Assembly (NCBI RefSeq): GCF_025821625.1 | Contig: NZ_JACKSH010000072.1 | Span: 1 to 38,843 of the forward strand | Length of the DNA stretch: 38,843 bases | Reading direction: 5' to 3' | From: Mycolicibacterium pyrenivorans | GTDB lineage: Bacteria > Actinomycetota > Actinomycetes > Mycobacteriales > Mycobacteriaceae | Shown: positions 16,441 through 26,021 of the stretch, in pieces | Position numbering within the stretch: the first letter of the stretch is position 1 | Layout of the letters: every line of letters begins with the position of its first letter | Translations under genes and position numbers: made by a program | The notes under the pieces: model-generated | Seen by the model: the letters and a program-made list of their open reading frames with translations, nothing else | Told to the model about the DNA's origin: nothing | Databases searched by the model: none

Positions 16441-17439
16441 ATGGACATCGTCGATGAGTGGCGCCAAGGCGCAACGTACTTCGAGTGGGCCTCGACGGCA
16501 CCGGCCAACGGCGGGGCGGCGGTCGAGGTGTTCAGTCGCCGCTGCGGCACCCCCGGCGCGCCGGCACTGGTCTGCGTGCACGGCTTCCCGACCGCCAGCA
16601 TCGACTATCACGCACTGACCCGCGAGCTGGATGCGCAGTTCGACATCTTCACCCTCGACTTCCCGGGATACGGGCTGTCCGGTAAGCCGCCGCACCCCTA
16701 CGTGTACTCGCTCTACGACGACGCACGCCTGCTGGTGCACGCCATCACCGAGATCTGGCAGCTCGGCGACTACCGGATGATCACCCACGATCGCGGCAGC
16801 AGTGTCGGCATGATCGCCCTGGCGATGCTCGCCGATCAGGACCAGCGCAACCTCCCCGCCGATGTCTTCATGACGAACGCGAACATCTTCCTGCCGCTGG
16901 CGAACCTGACCGCGTTCCAGGTGGCGTTGCTCGACGAGGCCACCGGTCGCGCCACCGCGGCGGCCACCACGGCGGAGATGCTCGCGGCGGGCCTCGGCAT
17001 GACGACGTTCATGCCGCGACGGACCCCGTCCGACCCCGAGATCGCTGCGCTCGCAGAGTGTTTTGCGCACAACGACGGGATCGGCGTGCTGCCCGACACC
17101 GTCAAGTATCTGCACGAGCGGGCCAGAGACGAAACCGGCTGGCTGGAGCGGCTCTCCCGGATCGACGTCGACACCACCCTGATCTGGGGTCTCCATGACA
17201 GCGTCGCACCGCTGCGGGTCGCCAATCACGTGTGGCAGACCTATGTCAAGGACAAGCCGGGCCGCAACCGTTACTGGGTCGTGCCGGGCGCCGACCACTA
17301 CGTCCAGTGCGACGCTCCCGGTGAGGTGGCCGAGATCATCCGGTTGACCGCGGCGTCGACGAACTTCGCGCTGCAGACGATCGGTGACCGGCCGGAAGGC
17401 GCGGTGCTGGTCGATCAGTCAGGCGGCGACGGCGGATGA
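16441..17439 (+). CDS. Alpha/beta hydrolase (epoxide hydrolase/haloalkane dehalogenase-like)
   Basis: This 332-residue enzyme has an oxyanion-hole motif HGFPTAS and a nucleophile elbow THDRGSSVG. Asp takes the nucleophile position there, as in epoxide hydrolases and haloalkane dehalogenases, instead of the Ser of esterases. The probable acid is the Asp of WGLHDSVAP and the catalytic His is in GADHYVQ. The cap region is Ala/Thr-rich (ATGRATAAATTAEMLAAGL). It lies downstream of the TetR gene with its own leaderless-type promoter. Its 3' end overlaps the convergent M4 peptidase gene by 21 bp. Whether it acts on epoxides, haloalkanes or esters cannot be told. Confidence 0.85.
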   Translation: MDIVDEWRQGATYFEWASTAPANGGAAVEVFSRRCGTPGAPALVCVHGFPTASIDYHALTRELDAQFDIFTLDFPGYGLSGKPPHPYVYSLYDDARLLVHAITEIWQLGDYRMITHDRGSSVGMIALAMLADQDQRNLPADVFMTNANIFLPLANLTAFQVALLDEATGRATAAATTAEMLAAGLGMTTFMPRRTPSDPEIAALAECFAHNDGIGVLPDTVKYLHERARDETGWLERLSRIDVDTTLIWGLHDSVAPLRVANHVWQTYVKDKPGRNRYWVVPGADHYVQCDAPGEVAEIIRLTAASTNFALQTIGDRPEGAVLVDQSGGDGG

Positions 17440-20208
17440 GGCTGTGGCGCCGAGGATTCCGACCGAGTCGAACCCGTCTCGGATCGCGCCCAGTTCAGCG
17501 GCGGTGAGCCCGAGGGCGGCGGCGGCACCGAGGACGGCGGTGCGTCCGTCGGTGAACTCCGCGCCAGGGCTCAGCCGAAACAGGGAGTGGTAGAACACCC
17601 TGGCCCAGGTCAGGTCGGAGACACCGCTGGTGGCTGCGGCCGTCATCATGCGGTAGACCGCGTGGCTGAAGATGGTGCTGTTGATGTGTTCACCGGCGTC
17701 GTCACCGGTGCCGAGGTAGCGCGCCGCGTAATGGGCCCGATACGGTCCGAAGCCTGTGACGATCGATGTCGGATCGGCGAGATTGCGCACGATGCCGTAG
17801 TCGGAGTCCTCACCAACCAGCCACCGGTCCGCCCCCGACTTCCCTTCGACGAGGACGCCGAGAATGTCGGCGTAGGCCTCGTTGAGCGCGCCGGACTCGC
17901 CGTAGTCGAGCACCGATCCCCCGTCGCCTACGACGTAACTCACCACCGCATGGGTGAATTCGTGACCGACGATGTCGAGCGCCGCCTGGAGATACCCGCT
18001 GTCGCCGTACGCGAACTGCTGGCGGCTGGAATCCCAGAAGGCGTTGGCGTAGCCGGCATTGGTGTACCCCGGGTTGTACCGGATGCTGACCTCGATGAGC
18101 GCGCCGTTGCCATCGAACGACGTGCGGCCCAGCACGTCCTCGAAGAAGTCGTAGACGACGGCGGTGTTGGCGTGTGCGGAGACGGCGGCCCTGTCCCAGC
18201 CGAACCACCCGCGCTTGACCACGGTGCCGGGCAGGATCGGACTGCCCCGTCCGAACCACCTGTAGGCCGTCTTGTAGGTCTTGATGTTCCGGCCCACGTC
18301 GACCAGCGTGTACCGCTTCGACCAGAACACGCTGGTGGTGTCGAACGTGATGACACGTTGCCGGCCGAGCCAGTCGCTGGCCAGACCGACCGTCGTGTAG
18401 CCCTGCAGGTTCGAGAGGGTGACGATGATGTCACCGGCGTCCGCGCCGTCGGCCTCGATGACGTAGGTCGCCCCGGACCGCGACATGTCGCCGGCGTCGG
18501 GAAGCTGCATCACCACCCGCCACGCAAGGCTGGGCTCCGCTTCGTCCTCGAGGGCGTACACGACAAGTTGTGTGGTGAAAGTGCTTTGCGCGAGCAAGGA
18601 TTCGATTGCCTGGCGGTCGGCGCCGGCACCGAGATAGGCGGTGCCCGCGATCAGGCTGACCTCGTAGTGCTCGTCCACCGCGGGGTCCGGGATCACGTCG
18701 AATCCCGCAGTCAATCCACGGTAGTTGTTGACCAGACCGGTCACCGCGCCGTCGACGTCGGCCACGAGGATCACGTCGCTTCCCAGCACTCGGACCCCAC
18801 CGACGGATTCGTTGAGACGGTAGAAGTTCTCGACGGAACGGCCGACCCCGGCCTGTGTCGCGGTGATGGCGGAGGCCTCGGCGAAGCCGACGGCGACACC
18901 CAAAGCCGGTGCGACACTGTTCAGCACCGCCGCGGCGTCGGCGGCACTGCTCACCGCGCGGTCGGTGAATCGGCCCTCGATGACGCTGACGGCGCCCCCG
19001 GCGTCGGCGGTGACCTCCACGCCGTCACGCGACAACAGTTCCGTGAGGCCGATCATCACCGGGTCGGGTCGCGCGCCGGGCGGCGGCGCGGCAACGACGA
19101 TGGTCACCCTGGTGGGGCCCGTGAAGCCGAGAAGACCCAGCAGGCCGTGGATGCGGAACGGGTTGCCGACGGTGTCGTCCACGGTGACGGTGAATCGATC
19201 ACCGCGAAGGGGCGCAGCGGGATTCGGGGTGTAGGTGAACCCGCCGAGCGCATCGAGGGTCACGCTTCCGCGCTGCGGTCCGTCGATGACGCGGTAGACC
19301 AGCGAGACATCGTCGTAGTCGACGGCGTTGAGGCTGCCGGTGACCACACCGTCGGGCCCGGGCCCGGAGATCGTCGCCGCGGCGGTGGGGCGCTGGTTGT
19401 TGAGGGTGTACTGGACCTGGCGCACGGCGAGCCAGAGCGACTGCATGAGAGCGGACACCGGCGTCTCGGGGACAGGCAGCCCGGTGGCGAGCGGACCCAA
19501 CCCGACCCAGGTGAGCAGGTCGGCGACGATGCTGTTGGTCGTGACGGGACGAACGCTGACGAGATCCCGCAGCGTCGGTGCGCCCGTGGCGGCCTCAGGA
19601 GGTGCCAGGCGCATCGTGGCGACGACTGGTGCCGGCGTGGCCGACGGGCCGTCCCCGGACTCGGCAGCAGGGCCGTCGGCCCCGACGGGTTCGGCGGTAG
19701 TGGGCCCGGCGGCGTCCGCGGACGACACCTGTCGGGTCTCGGCGCGCGACGTCTCGGCGGCCGACGCATCGTCGATGGTCGGCTCCGGCGACTTCCTCGG
19801 CTCACGGATCGACCCGTCGTCGTCGGGACCGGACTGTGCGCCGTCGTGCCCCGTCGCACCGGAGGTGTCCGCGTCGTTCTCGGCGGCCTCCTCGGCCTCA
19901 ACGGCCAGGTCCACCTCGTCGGTCGCTTCGGACTCGTCGGCCGCGGGATCCCGGGCCTCCTGCGCGTCGGCGCTCGCCCCGGGGTCGGCTTCGGTCGACT
20001 GGTCGTCCGAGGTACCCCTGGGGCTGGCGTCCGTGGCCTCGCCGGCGGAGGTGCCGGCCGACTGGGATGACGTGGATGTGTCCGTCGGCGTTGCGGCCGC
20101 GACGCCCTGGCCGACCGCCAGGCTCAATCCGATTCCGATCAGGGCGACGCCGGCGTAGAGCCCCCGCCGCGGATCGATCGACGTACGTTGTCGATCGCAC
20201 CTGACCAC
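17419..20208 (-). CDS. Secreted thermolysin-like (M4) metallopeptidase with long acidic N-terminal region
   Basis: This protein has 929 residues from a GTG at 20208, selected because GGGGGG lies just upstream; the frame stays open to 20289. Layout: signal peptide/anchor (LYAGVALIGIGLSLAVGQGVAAA); ~180 residues rich in Ser, Thr, Glu, Asp and Ala; a segment (TNSIVADLLTWVGLGPLA) leading to a cadherin/Ig-like repeat domain (PTAAATISGPGPDGVVTGSLNA...GGFTYTPNP); an FTP-like propeptide region; then the M4 catalytic domain. Zinc site: HEFTH with His749, Glu750 and His753, third ligand Glu in GALNEAYADI, and the catalytic His in HINSTIFSHAVYRM. The domain appears complete. M4 peptidases are made as secreted zymogens; the added N-terminal modules suggest cell-surface retention. 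The gene is a single transcription unit. Confidence 0.9.
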   Translation of the reverse strand: MVRCDRQRTSIDPRRGLYAGVALIGIGLSLAVGQGVAAATPTDTSTSSQSAGTSAGEATDASPRGTSDDQSTEADPGASADAQEARDPAADESEATDEVDLAVEAEEAAENDADTSGATGHDGAQSGPDDDGSIREPRKSPEPTIDDASAAETSRAETRQVSSADAAGPTTAEPVGADGPAAESGDGPSATPAPVVATMRLAPPEAATGAPTLRDLVSVRPVTTNSIVADLLTWVGLGPLATGLPVPETPVSALMQSLWLAVRQVQYTLNNQRPTAAATISGPGPDGVVTGSLNAVDYDDVSLVYRVIDGPQRGSVTLDALGGFTYTPNPAAPLRGDRFTVTVDDTVGNPFRIHGLLGLLGFTGPTRVTIVVAAPPPGARPDPVMIGLTELLSRDGVEVTADAGGAVSVIEGRFTDRAVSSAADAAAVLNSVAPALGVAVGFAEASAITATQAGVGRSVENFYRLNESVGGVRVLGSDVILVADVDGAVTGLVNNYRGLTAGFDVIPDPAVDEHYEVSLIAGTAYLGAGADRQAIESLLAQSTFTTQLVVYALEDEAEPSLAWRVVMQLPDAGDMSRSGATYVIEADGADAGDIIVTLSNLQGYTTVGLASDWLGRQRVITFDTTSVFWSKRYTLVDVGRNIKTYKTAYRWFGRGSPILPGTVVKRGWFGWDRAAVSAHANTAVVYDFFEDVLGRTSFDGNGALIEVSIRYNPGYTNAGYANAFWDSSRQQFAYGDSGYLQAALDIVGHEFTHAVVSYVVGDGGSVLDYGESGALNEAYADILGVLVEGKSGADRWLVGEDSDYGIVRNLADPTSIVTGFGPYRAHYAARYLGTGDDAGEHINSTIFSHAVYRMMTAAATSGVSDLTWARVFYHSLFRLSPGAEFTDGRTAVLGAAAALGLTAAELGAIRDGFDSVGILGATASSAVAA

Positions 20209-20664
20209 ATGACCCCCCAGTGTTGACCCATTCGGATCGCGGCGTGTCACGAAAGTGCCGTAGCCAGGCAATTTACCACTCCGTAGCAAACTTTCGAAGC
20301 TTCTGCGCCCTATTGCCCGGCCATTCGGTCAATGCGGTGACACGGCGGGCAGCCCTGGCGGCGCAGGAGCCTGGGCGTTCGGTTGCTGCCGTGTCTTCGT
20401 TACAAGGAGATCGGCATTGACAGGAAACTCACATGTGACGGTGACCAGGCACAGCGACGGTGGGCGGACGGTGTCGGCATGAAATCGAATTGAATTGCCG
20501 TGGCGATGTTTAGGGCTCGGAGCCGGTGGCCATCCCCCTTCCGGGTCGGGGGTCCGACGGTTGAGCGCCACACCGTGACGGCAACGTCGGAGGCGTACCG
20601 CACGATCAGCTGGCGCATTGCCCGTCAGGGGCGCAGCCAGCAGAGAGAACAAGGAGGTTCATGA
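20209..20664. other. Long intergenic region between divergent secreted-protein genes
   Basis: These 456 bp hold no convincing protein gene. A weak 21-codon frame starts at TTG 20417 behind AAGGAG and stops at 20482. CACATGTG followed by GTGACGGTGAC lies near 20431-20447. A potential hairpin of CCCCC (20534-20538) and GGGGG (20548-20552) lies in the leader of the 20665 gene. Promoters of both flanking genes must be here, but I could not place them with confidence. Confidence 0.4.
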
Positions 20665-21126
20665 ATGGATGTGAAGAAGTTCGCGGCCGGTGCCGCAACC
20701 GCAAGCCTGCTCGGATTGGGTGGGCTCGGCCTCGGGATGGGGCTGGCGCAGGCCGATCCGGCCTCGCCGCCGCGGCCCGACAATCCCGGTAACTCGGACA
20801 ACGCCGGCGACAACGGCAACGGCGCCCCTGCCCCGCGTCCGACCACGGTCACGGGCCCCGGCGTCAATGCCGGAGACCCCGGCAACCCGCTGCCTCCCGG
20901 ACTCGGCTATCTCCCGCCCCCCGGACACGGTGGTCCGATGCCCCAGGACAGCATCGCGCTCCCGGAGACGCCGTCGTGGGTGATCACGCCGGTGGTTCCG
21001 CCGGAGGACGCCCCGCTGCAGCCGGAGCTGCCGGACTGGGCCGAGGGCCTCACGGTGGTCTGGAACCCCGACCTCGAGGTCTGGGGTGTGTGGAACGAGG
21101 AGACGGGCGTTTTCGTGCGCCTCTGA
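20665..21126 (+). CDS. Small secreted Pro/Gly-rich protein
   Basis: This 153-residue protein starts at ATG 20665 behind AAGGAGG at 20651-20657; an out-of-frame ATG at 20661 overlaps the same site. Residues 1-31 are a signal peptide (FAAGAATASLLGLGGLGLGM, cleavage near AQA-DP). The mature protein begins with a Pro/Asn/Gly-rich stretch, continues Pro-rich (LPPGLGYLPPPGHGGPMP) and ends in a Trp-containing segment (WNPDLEVWGVWNEETGVFVRL) that looks like a small folded C-terminus. It matches the style of mycobacterial proline-rich exported proteins, but I cannot name a family or function. A strong hairpin follows the stop. Confidence 0.75.
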   Translation: MDVKKFAAGAATASLLGLGGLGLGMGLAQADPASPPRPDNPGNSDNAGDNGNGAPAPRPTTVTGPGVNAGDPGNPLPPGLGYLPPPGHGGPMPQDSIALPETPSWVITPVVPPEDAPLQPELPDWAEGLTVVWNPDLEVWGVWNEETGVFVRL

Positions 21127-21143
21127 GCACAGTGAGGACGGCT

Positions 21144-21165
21144 GCCTCGCCCCCTTGGGTGAGGC
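21144..21165 (+). terminator. Hairpin terminator candidate
   Basis: GCCTC-G-CCC, loop CCTT, GGG-T-GAGGC gives a 9-bp stem with one G-T wobble, 18 bp after the stop of the secreted-protein gene. It has no U-tract, as is common for mycobacterial intrinsic terminators. Confidence 0.5.
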
Positions 21166-21254
21166 GGTCGTTCGCTGCGATGGCGCGACTCCCGTGAGGA
21201 CCGCGGATATCACCTCCGGCTCCTGTTGCTCAACCGCACCGCGGGCCGGCCCAT

Positions 21255-21260
21255 TAGGCT
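21255..21260 (+). promoter_or_regulatory. Putative -10 box of leaderless phosphatase transcript
   Basis: TAGGCT (TANNNT) ends 6 nt before the GTG at 21267, with no ribosome binding site between. Confidence 0.45.
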
Positions 21261-21266
21261 GAGCCG

Positions 21267-22889
21267 GTGTCTCTTGTACTCGGCCCCATCCTGCGCCACG
21301 TGGGCGAGACGACCGCCATGGTGTGGGTGCAGACCGAGTCGCCGGCCGAGGTTGAGGTACTCGGGTGCTCCGCCAGGACCTTCGAGGTGGAGGGCTACCA
21401 CTACGCGCTGGTACCGGTGCAGGGACTGACGCCGGACTCGACGACCGAGTACCAGGTCCACCTCGACGGCACGAAGGTCTGGCCCGAGCCCGACTCGCAG
21501 TTCCCACCCAGTGTGATCCGGGCCCGCGGCCCCGCCACCGCCGATCGGCTGCGGGTGATCTTCGGATCCTGCCGCTACCCGAAGACCGGTGACGCCAAGA
21601 TCGATGACAAGCTCGGCCTTGACGCCCTGGACTGCTATGCCGCGCGGCTGACAGAGCTGCCCGTCGACGAATGGCCGGACGCCCTGCTGCTGCTCGGTGA
21701 CCAGGTCTATGCCGACGAACTGACCCCCGAGGCGCGTCGTCACCTCGCAGGACGCCGGTCGAGCGGCCGCCGCCCGCCCGACGAGGTGGTCACCTTCTCC
21801 GAGTACGAGGGCCTCTACCGGCACACGTGGGGCGATCCGGAGATCCGATGGATTCTGTCGACGCTGCCGACCGCGATGATCTTCGACGATCACGACATCC
21901 GCGACGACTGGAACACCTCGGCGCCGTGGCGTGCCGAGGTCAACGCGAAACCGTGGTGGCGCGACCGGATCCGGGCCGGGCTCGGGTCGTACTGGGTGTA
22001 TCAGCACCTCGGCAACCTGAGTCCGAGCGAGCTGGCCGACGACGAGGACTACCAGAAGGTGCTCGCCGCCGACGGCGATTGCTGGCCGCACCTGGTCGAG
22101 CTGGCTGACCGCGCCGATACCGAGGTCGACGGCGACAAGGGTCTGCGCTTCAGTTTCCGCTGGGACCTGGGGCGCAGCCGCCTCATCATGGTCGACTCAC
22201 GCAATGCCCGGATCCTCGAAAGCGCGGAACGAAAGATGTTGGGAGACCGCGAGTTCTCCTGGCTCGAGAACCAGGTCAACGACGGACTGGAAACACTGGA
22301 CCACCTGCTCATCGGATCCTCGCTGCCGTGGCTGCTCCCTCCCGTCCTGGGTGACATCCAGACCGTCAACGAGATCGCGGCCGACCGCGACGGCATGCAC
22401 GGTCAACTGGCCGAGAAAGTTCGTCAGACAGCGGATCTCGAGCACTGGCCGGCGTTCGTGAAATCGTTCCTGCGGCTGAGCGAACTGATCAGACACGCGG
22501 CGTCGCAGTCACCGCGGGGACCGGCAACCGTCTCGGTGCTGTCCGGGGACGTCCACCACAGTTACGCAGCGCGTGCCGACTTCGACGGAGCGCCCACCGC
22601 CCGGGTGCACCAGCTGGTGTGTTCCCCCGTTCACAACTACGTGCCGGCGTTCGTCAAACCCGTGTTCAGGCTCGGGTGGTCACCGCGCGCGGCGCGCATG
22701 GCCCGGCGCTGGGCCCGCCGTCACGGTGCTCCGGTGCTGCCGATGTCGTGGCGGAACCTCAGTGGCCCGCTGTTCGGCAACACCATCGCCACCTTGGACG
22801 CGAAGGGTCGCAGAGCGGACGTCATCTTCGAACAGCCGCGTGAGAACGGTGAGTTATCTACCGCCACAAGGGTTTCCCTCAGCGACTGA
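21267..22889 (+). CDS. PhoD-like metallophosphatase/phosphodiesterase
   Basis: This 540-residue protein has a calcineurin-like/PhoD fold. The N-terminal part is fibronectin-like (MVWVQTESPAEVEVLG...). Metal-binding motifs follow in order: FGSCRYP, LLLGDQVYADE, MIFDDHDIRDDW, LIGSSLPWLLP and SVLSGDVHHSY, which together cover the dinuclear site. The residue set Asp/Asp/Asn-like/His is intact as far as can be seen. It lacks a Tat or Sec signal, so unlike secreted PhoD it is probably cytoplasmic; many actinobacterial paralogs of this kind have unknown substrates. It starts at GTG in a leaderless-type context. Confidence 0.85.
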   Translation: MSLVLGPILRHVGETTAMVWVQTESPAEVEVLGCSARTFEVEGYHYALVPVQGLTPDSTTEYQVHLDGTKVWPEPDSQFPPSVIRARGPATADRLRVIFGSCRYPKTGDAKIDDKLGLDALDCYAARLTELPVDEWPDALLLLGDQVYADELTPEARRHLAGRRSSGRRPPDEVVTFSEYEGLYRHTWGDPEIRWILSTLPTAMIFDDHDIRDDWNTSAPWRAEVNAKPWWRDRIRAGLGSYWVYQHLGNLSPSELADDEDYQKVLAADGDCWPHLVELADRADTEVDGDKGLRFSFRWDLGRSRLIMVDSRNARILESAERKMLGDREFSWLENQVNDGLETLDHLLIGSSLPWLLPPVLGDIQTVNEIAADRDGMHGQLAEKVRQTADLEHWPAFVKSFLRLSELIRHAASQSPRGPATVSVLSGDVHHSYAARADFDGAPTARVHQLVCSPVHNYVPAFVKPVFRLGWSPRAARMARRWARRHGAPVLPMSWRNLSGPLFGNTIATLDAKGRRADVIFEQPRENGELSTATRVSLSD

Positions 22890-24309
22890 TCAGAACGTGG
22901 CAGCGCCGGACAGATCGGCGCTGTCGTCGATCCGCTCGATCCGCACCGCGATGCCGTTGAGCACGGACATGCCGGCCAGGCGCTCCAGGTCCGCGGCGTC
23001 GTTGGACGTCAACTCGTTGACGTTGGCGCCGGTTGGTTTCGTTCACATACAGATCCAGCGAGACCAGCAGGTCCAACTCGCCGAGCGCCTTCTCCAGCAT
23101 CGGCCCGTTGGGCACGGTGAGCACCGGGTTGCCCGCGGTGACGAACATGGCGCGCATCTGGCCTTCGCCGGGGGTGATGATCTCCTCGGCCATCAGGGCG
23201 GCGGGATAGGTGCTGATCACCTCGGGCAGGTCGCCGACCCGTGAGCGGGCGCTGTCATAGGTCAGCCTGCCGGCCTTCTCCCCCATGTCCTCCAACGGAA
23301 TCACCGCCTGGGAGAACAACATTCCGCCGATGCGGTCGAGGTTGCCGGTGACGATGCTCAGCGCGTCCAGCAGGAACGACACCAGCGTGCCGTGCCTGCC
23401 CAGGCATGCCCCGGTGCGTCCGTAGGCCACGGCGCGGGGCGCGCCGGCGAAGTCACGCGCGAGCCCGCGGAGAACCTCGGCGTCGACCCCGGTGCGGGTC
23501 TGGGTGTCCTCCGGCGGGAAGCCGGCCGCGATGTGCCGCAGTGTCTGCCATCCCGTCGTCTGCTCCGTCAGCGCCGCCGTGTCGGCGAGGTCCTCGGAGA
23601 AGATCACCTGCAGCATCGACAACAGCAGCCAGGCATCGGAGTCCGGGCGCACCGGCAGATGTTCATACGCGCGGGCGGTCTCGGTGCGTCGCGGGTCGAC
23701 CACCACGACCCGTCCGCCGCGGGCCGTGATGGCGGACAGGTCGTCCCTGATTCGTGGTGTGCGCACCGCGCTGCCGTGCGACACCAACGGATTGGCGCCC
23801 AGCATGAACAGGAAGTCGGTGCGCGGCAGGTCGGGAAACGGGATCTGGCTTGCCGCCCCGTACAGCAGCTTGCTCGCGACGAAGCGTGAGTTGATGTCCT
23901 GGGAACCCGACGAGTACTGGTGATGCCCGCCGAGGCGGGTGAGGAAGATCCCCGACCACAGGCCGGTGGCGTATCCGAATGCGATGGGGTTGCCGAAGTA
24001 CTGGCCGACGGCGCTGCCACCGTGTTCGGCGACGATGCCGGTGAGCCGGGCTGCGATGTCGTCGAGCGCGGTGTCCCAGCTGACCTCCGCGAAGGTGCCG
24101 TCCGCGCGACGACGCATCGGGGCAAGCACGCGGTCGGCGTCGTTCTGGATGTCGGTGAACGCGATGCCCTTGGGGCATGCCCTACCCCGTGACAGCGGGT
24201 TGTCGGGATCGGGGCGCAGCGATTGCAGGCGACCGTCCTCGACGGTGGCGATCATCCCGCACAGCGCTTCGCAGATCCGGCAGTAGGTGACGTGTTGCTC
24301 GACAGCCAT
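22890..24309 (-). pseudogene. Molybdopterin oxidoreductase with internal deletion
   Basis: The N-terminal ~425 residues from ATG 24309 are a normal molybdopterin oxidoreductase: a [4Fe-4S] motif with Cys10, Cys13, Cys17 and Cys45 (YCRICEALC...GRACPKG), then the domain with GSQDINSRFVASKLLYG, LGANPLVSHGSA and VVVDPRRTET. After LDLYVNETN the frame suddenly turns into Arg-rich nonsense. In another frame, from about 23027 down to a TGA at 22890, the family's C-terminal end is seen (GANVNELTSNDAADLERLAG...). Joining the two parts gives ~470 residues, whereas relatives have ~700-760, so roughly 230-290 residues of the cofactor-binding C-terminal half are missing and the junction also shifts the frame. 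The enzyme cannot be functional as encoded. Confidence 0.82.
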
Positions 24310-24400
24310 TGAGGGCCCTTCCTGTCAGCCACCACAGTCGCACCCTCGACGGCCATAGGCTAGACATTTCAGAGAAAGTGTTCACTACGGAAGGCGGCCG

Positions 24401-25849
24401 TCAGTGAACGCCCTCCATCTGGCGGCTGATCCACGGCGCAATGGCGAACACGAGCACACCCGCGGCCACCGCGACCCCGCCGAGGATGCCGAAATAAGCG
24501 ACCTCGCGGGACGGGTCGTAGTACCCGGCGAGCACACCCGACATAGCCGTTCCGAGGCCGACCGAGAAGAAGTACAGCGCCATCATCTGCGCGCGGAACG
24601 CCTCCGGTGCCAGCTTGGTGGTCACTGACAGGCCGATCGGTGAGAGCAGCAGCTCAGAGATCGCGAACACCGCCATGATCATCATCACGAGCAGTGCCGG
24701 CACCGCGCTGATGCCGGCCAGCGGCACAAAGCACAGGAAGGCGAGGCCCATCCCGATGACGCCGTAGGCGAATTTGCGCGGCGTGGTGGGTGCCCAGTTG
24801 CCCAGCCGCGTCCACATCAGCGCGAACAGCGGCGAGAGCACGATGATCCACACCGGTTCGATCGAGCCGATCCAGCTTGCCGGCGCGATCCAGCCGAAGA
24901 TGGACCAGTTCATCCGTTCGTCGGAGTACACCGCCAGCACGGTGAAGATCTGCTGGAAAAGTGACCAGAAGATGGCGTTGGCGACGAACAGCGGGATGAA
25001 TGCCCGCACCCGCACCCGTTCCGGGACGGTCACCTTGGCGCTGGTCAGCATGATGGCGAAATAGCCGATCGACGCGACGACGATGACCCCGGTGGTGACC
25101 TGGGACAGGTTGGCCAGGGTCACCAGCTCCAGCGCGATCGCCACCGCGACAACGACGAGCACGGCCACGAATACGCCGACGGTCTTGCCGATAGCACTGC
25201 GCGGCAACGGGTTCGGCACATGACGGCCGTGCTCACCCAGGTTGCGCCGGAACACCACGTACTGCACGAGGCCCAGGGCCATACCGACGGCGGCGGCACC
25301 GAACCCGTAGTGGAAGCCGATGTGCGTCTGCAACAGGCCGGTGATCAGCGGGCCGACGAATGCGCCGAGGTTGATGCCGAGGTAGAAGAGCGTGAACCCG
25401 CCGTCGGCACGCGGGTCGCCCTTGTCGTAGAGGGTGCCGAGCAGCGACGAGGCGTTGGCCTTCAGCGCACCCGAACCCAACGCCACGCAGACCAGGCCCA
25501 CACCGACGCCGACCAGTCCCGGCAGCACCGCCAGCCCGATGTGGCCGATCATCACCACCACGCCGCCGTAGAACACCGTGCGTTCCATACCGAGCAGGCG
25601 GTCGGCGATCCAGCCGCCGAGCACCGTCGATAGGTACACCAGTCCGCCGTAGGCCCCGACAATGCCCGTCGCGGTGCTCTGCGGCAGCCCGAGCCCACCG
25701 TCGGTCACCGAGTAGTACAGGTAGTAGCCGAGGATCGTGAGCATCCCGTAGAACGAGAACCGCTCCCACAACTCGACACCGAAGAGGTTGGTCAGTCCGA
25801 TCGGATGACCGAAGAACGTGCGCTGATGGTTCTGCTCACCGATCGCCAT
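24401..25849 (-). CDS. POT/PTR2-family proton-coupled peptide symporter
   Basis: This 482-residue membrane protein starts at ATG 25849 with AAGGTG upstream. Family motifs include the N-terminal ELWERFSFYGM (the ExxERFxYY-type proton/substrate motif), GGWIADRLLG after it, and the PTR2 signature FYLGINLGAFVGPLITG. About 12-14 membrane helices are visible. It imports di- and tripeptides using the proton gradient. It lies upstream of the broken molybdopterin gene on the same strand, 91 bp apart, and diverges from the alpha/beta hydrolase at 26022. Together with the ABC importer at 3335-8366 it gives this region two peptide-type uptake systems. Confidence 0.92.
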   Translation of the reverse strand: MAIGEQNHQRTFFGHPIGLTNLFGVELWERFSFYGMLTILGYYLYYSVTDGGLGLPQSTATGIVGAYGGLVYLSTVLGGWIADRLLGMERTVFYGGVVVMIGHIGLAVLPGLVGVGVGLVCVALGSGALKANASSLLGTLYDKGDPRADGGFTLFYLGINLGAFVGPLITGLLQTHIGFHYGFGAAAVGMALGLVQYVVFRRNLGEHGRHVPNPLPRSAIGKTVGVFVAVLVVVAVAIALELVTLANLSQVTTGVIVVASIGYFAIMLTSAKVTVPERVRVRAFIPLFVANAIFWSLFQQIFTVLAVYSDERMNWSIFGWIAPASWIGSIEPVWIIVLSPLFALMWTRLGNWAPTTPRKFAYGVIGMGLAFLCFVPLAGISAVPALLVMMIMAVFAISELLLSPIGLSVTTKLAPEAFRAQMMALYFFSVGLGTAMSGVLAGYYDPSREVAYFGILGGVAVAAGVLVFAIAPWISRQMEGVH

Positions 25850-26021
25850 GCCGACACCTTGCCCCTATCCCGCGTCGAACGTGGGCCTTGAGTGCGGAAA
25901 GTTGCATGTGGTCGTGTGACGCACAGAGACTGAAGCCGGCGACGTGAGCCTGCCGACTGTCGCCCCGCATGACCGTCGCCGTGGGTAACCATTGGGGTGA
26001 GGTCCAAAGGAGACGCCGCAC

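Noticed and set aside
17587..20070. An 827-residue plus-strand frame opposite the M4 peptidase
   Set aside because: It is antisense to a gene with complete catalytic motifs, with a Gly/Val/Arg/Asp-rich composition and no recognisable fold.
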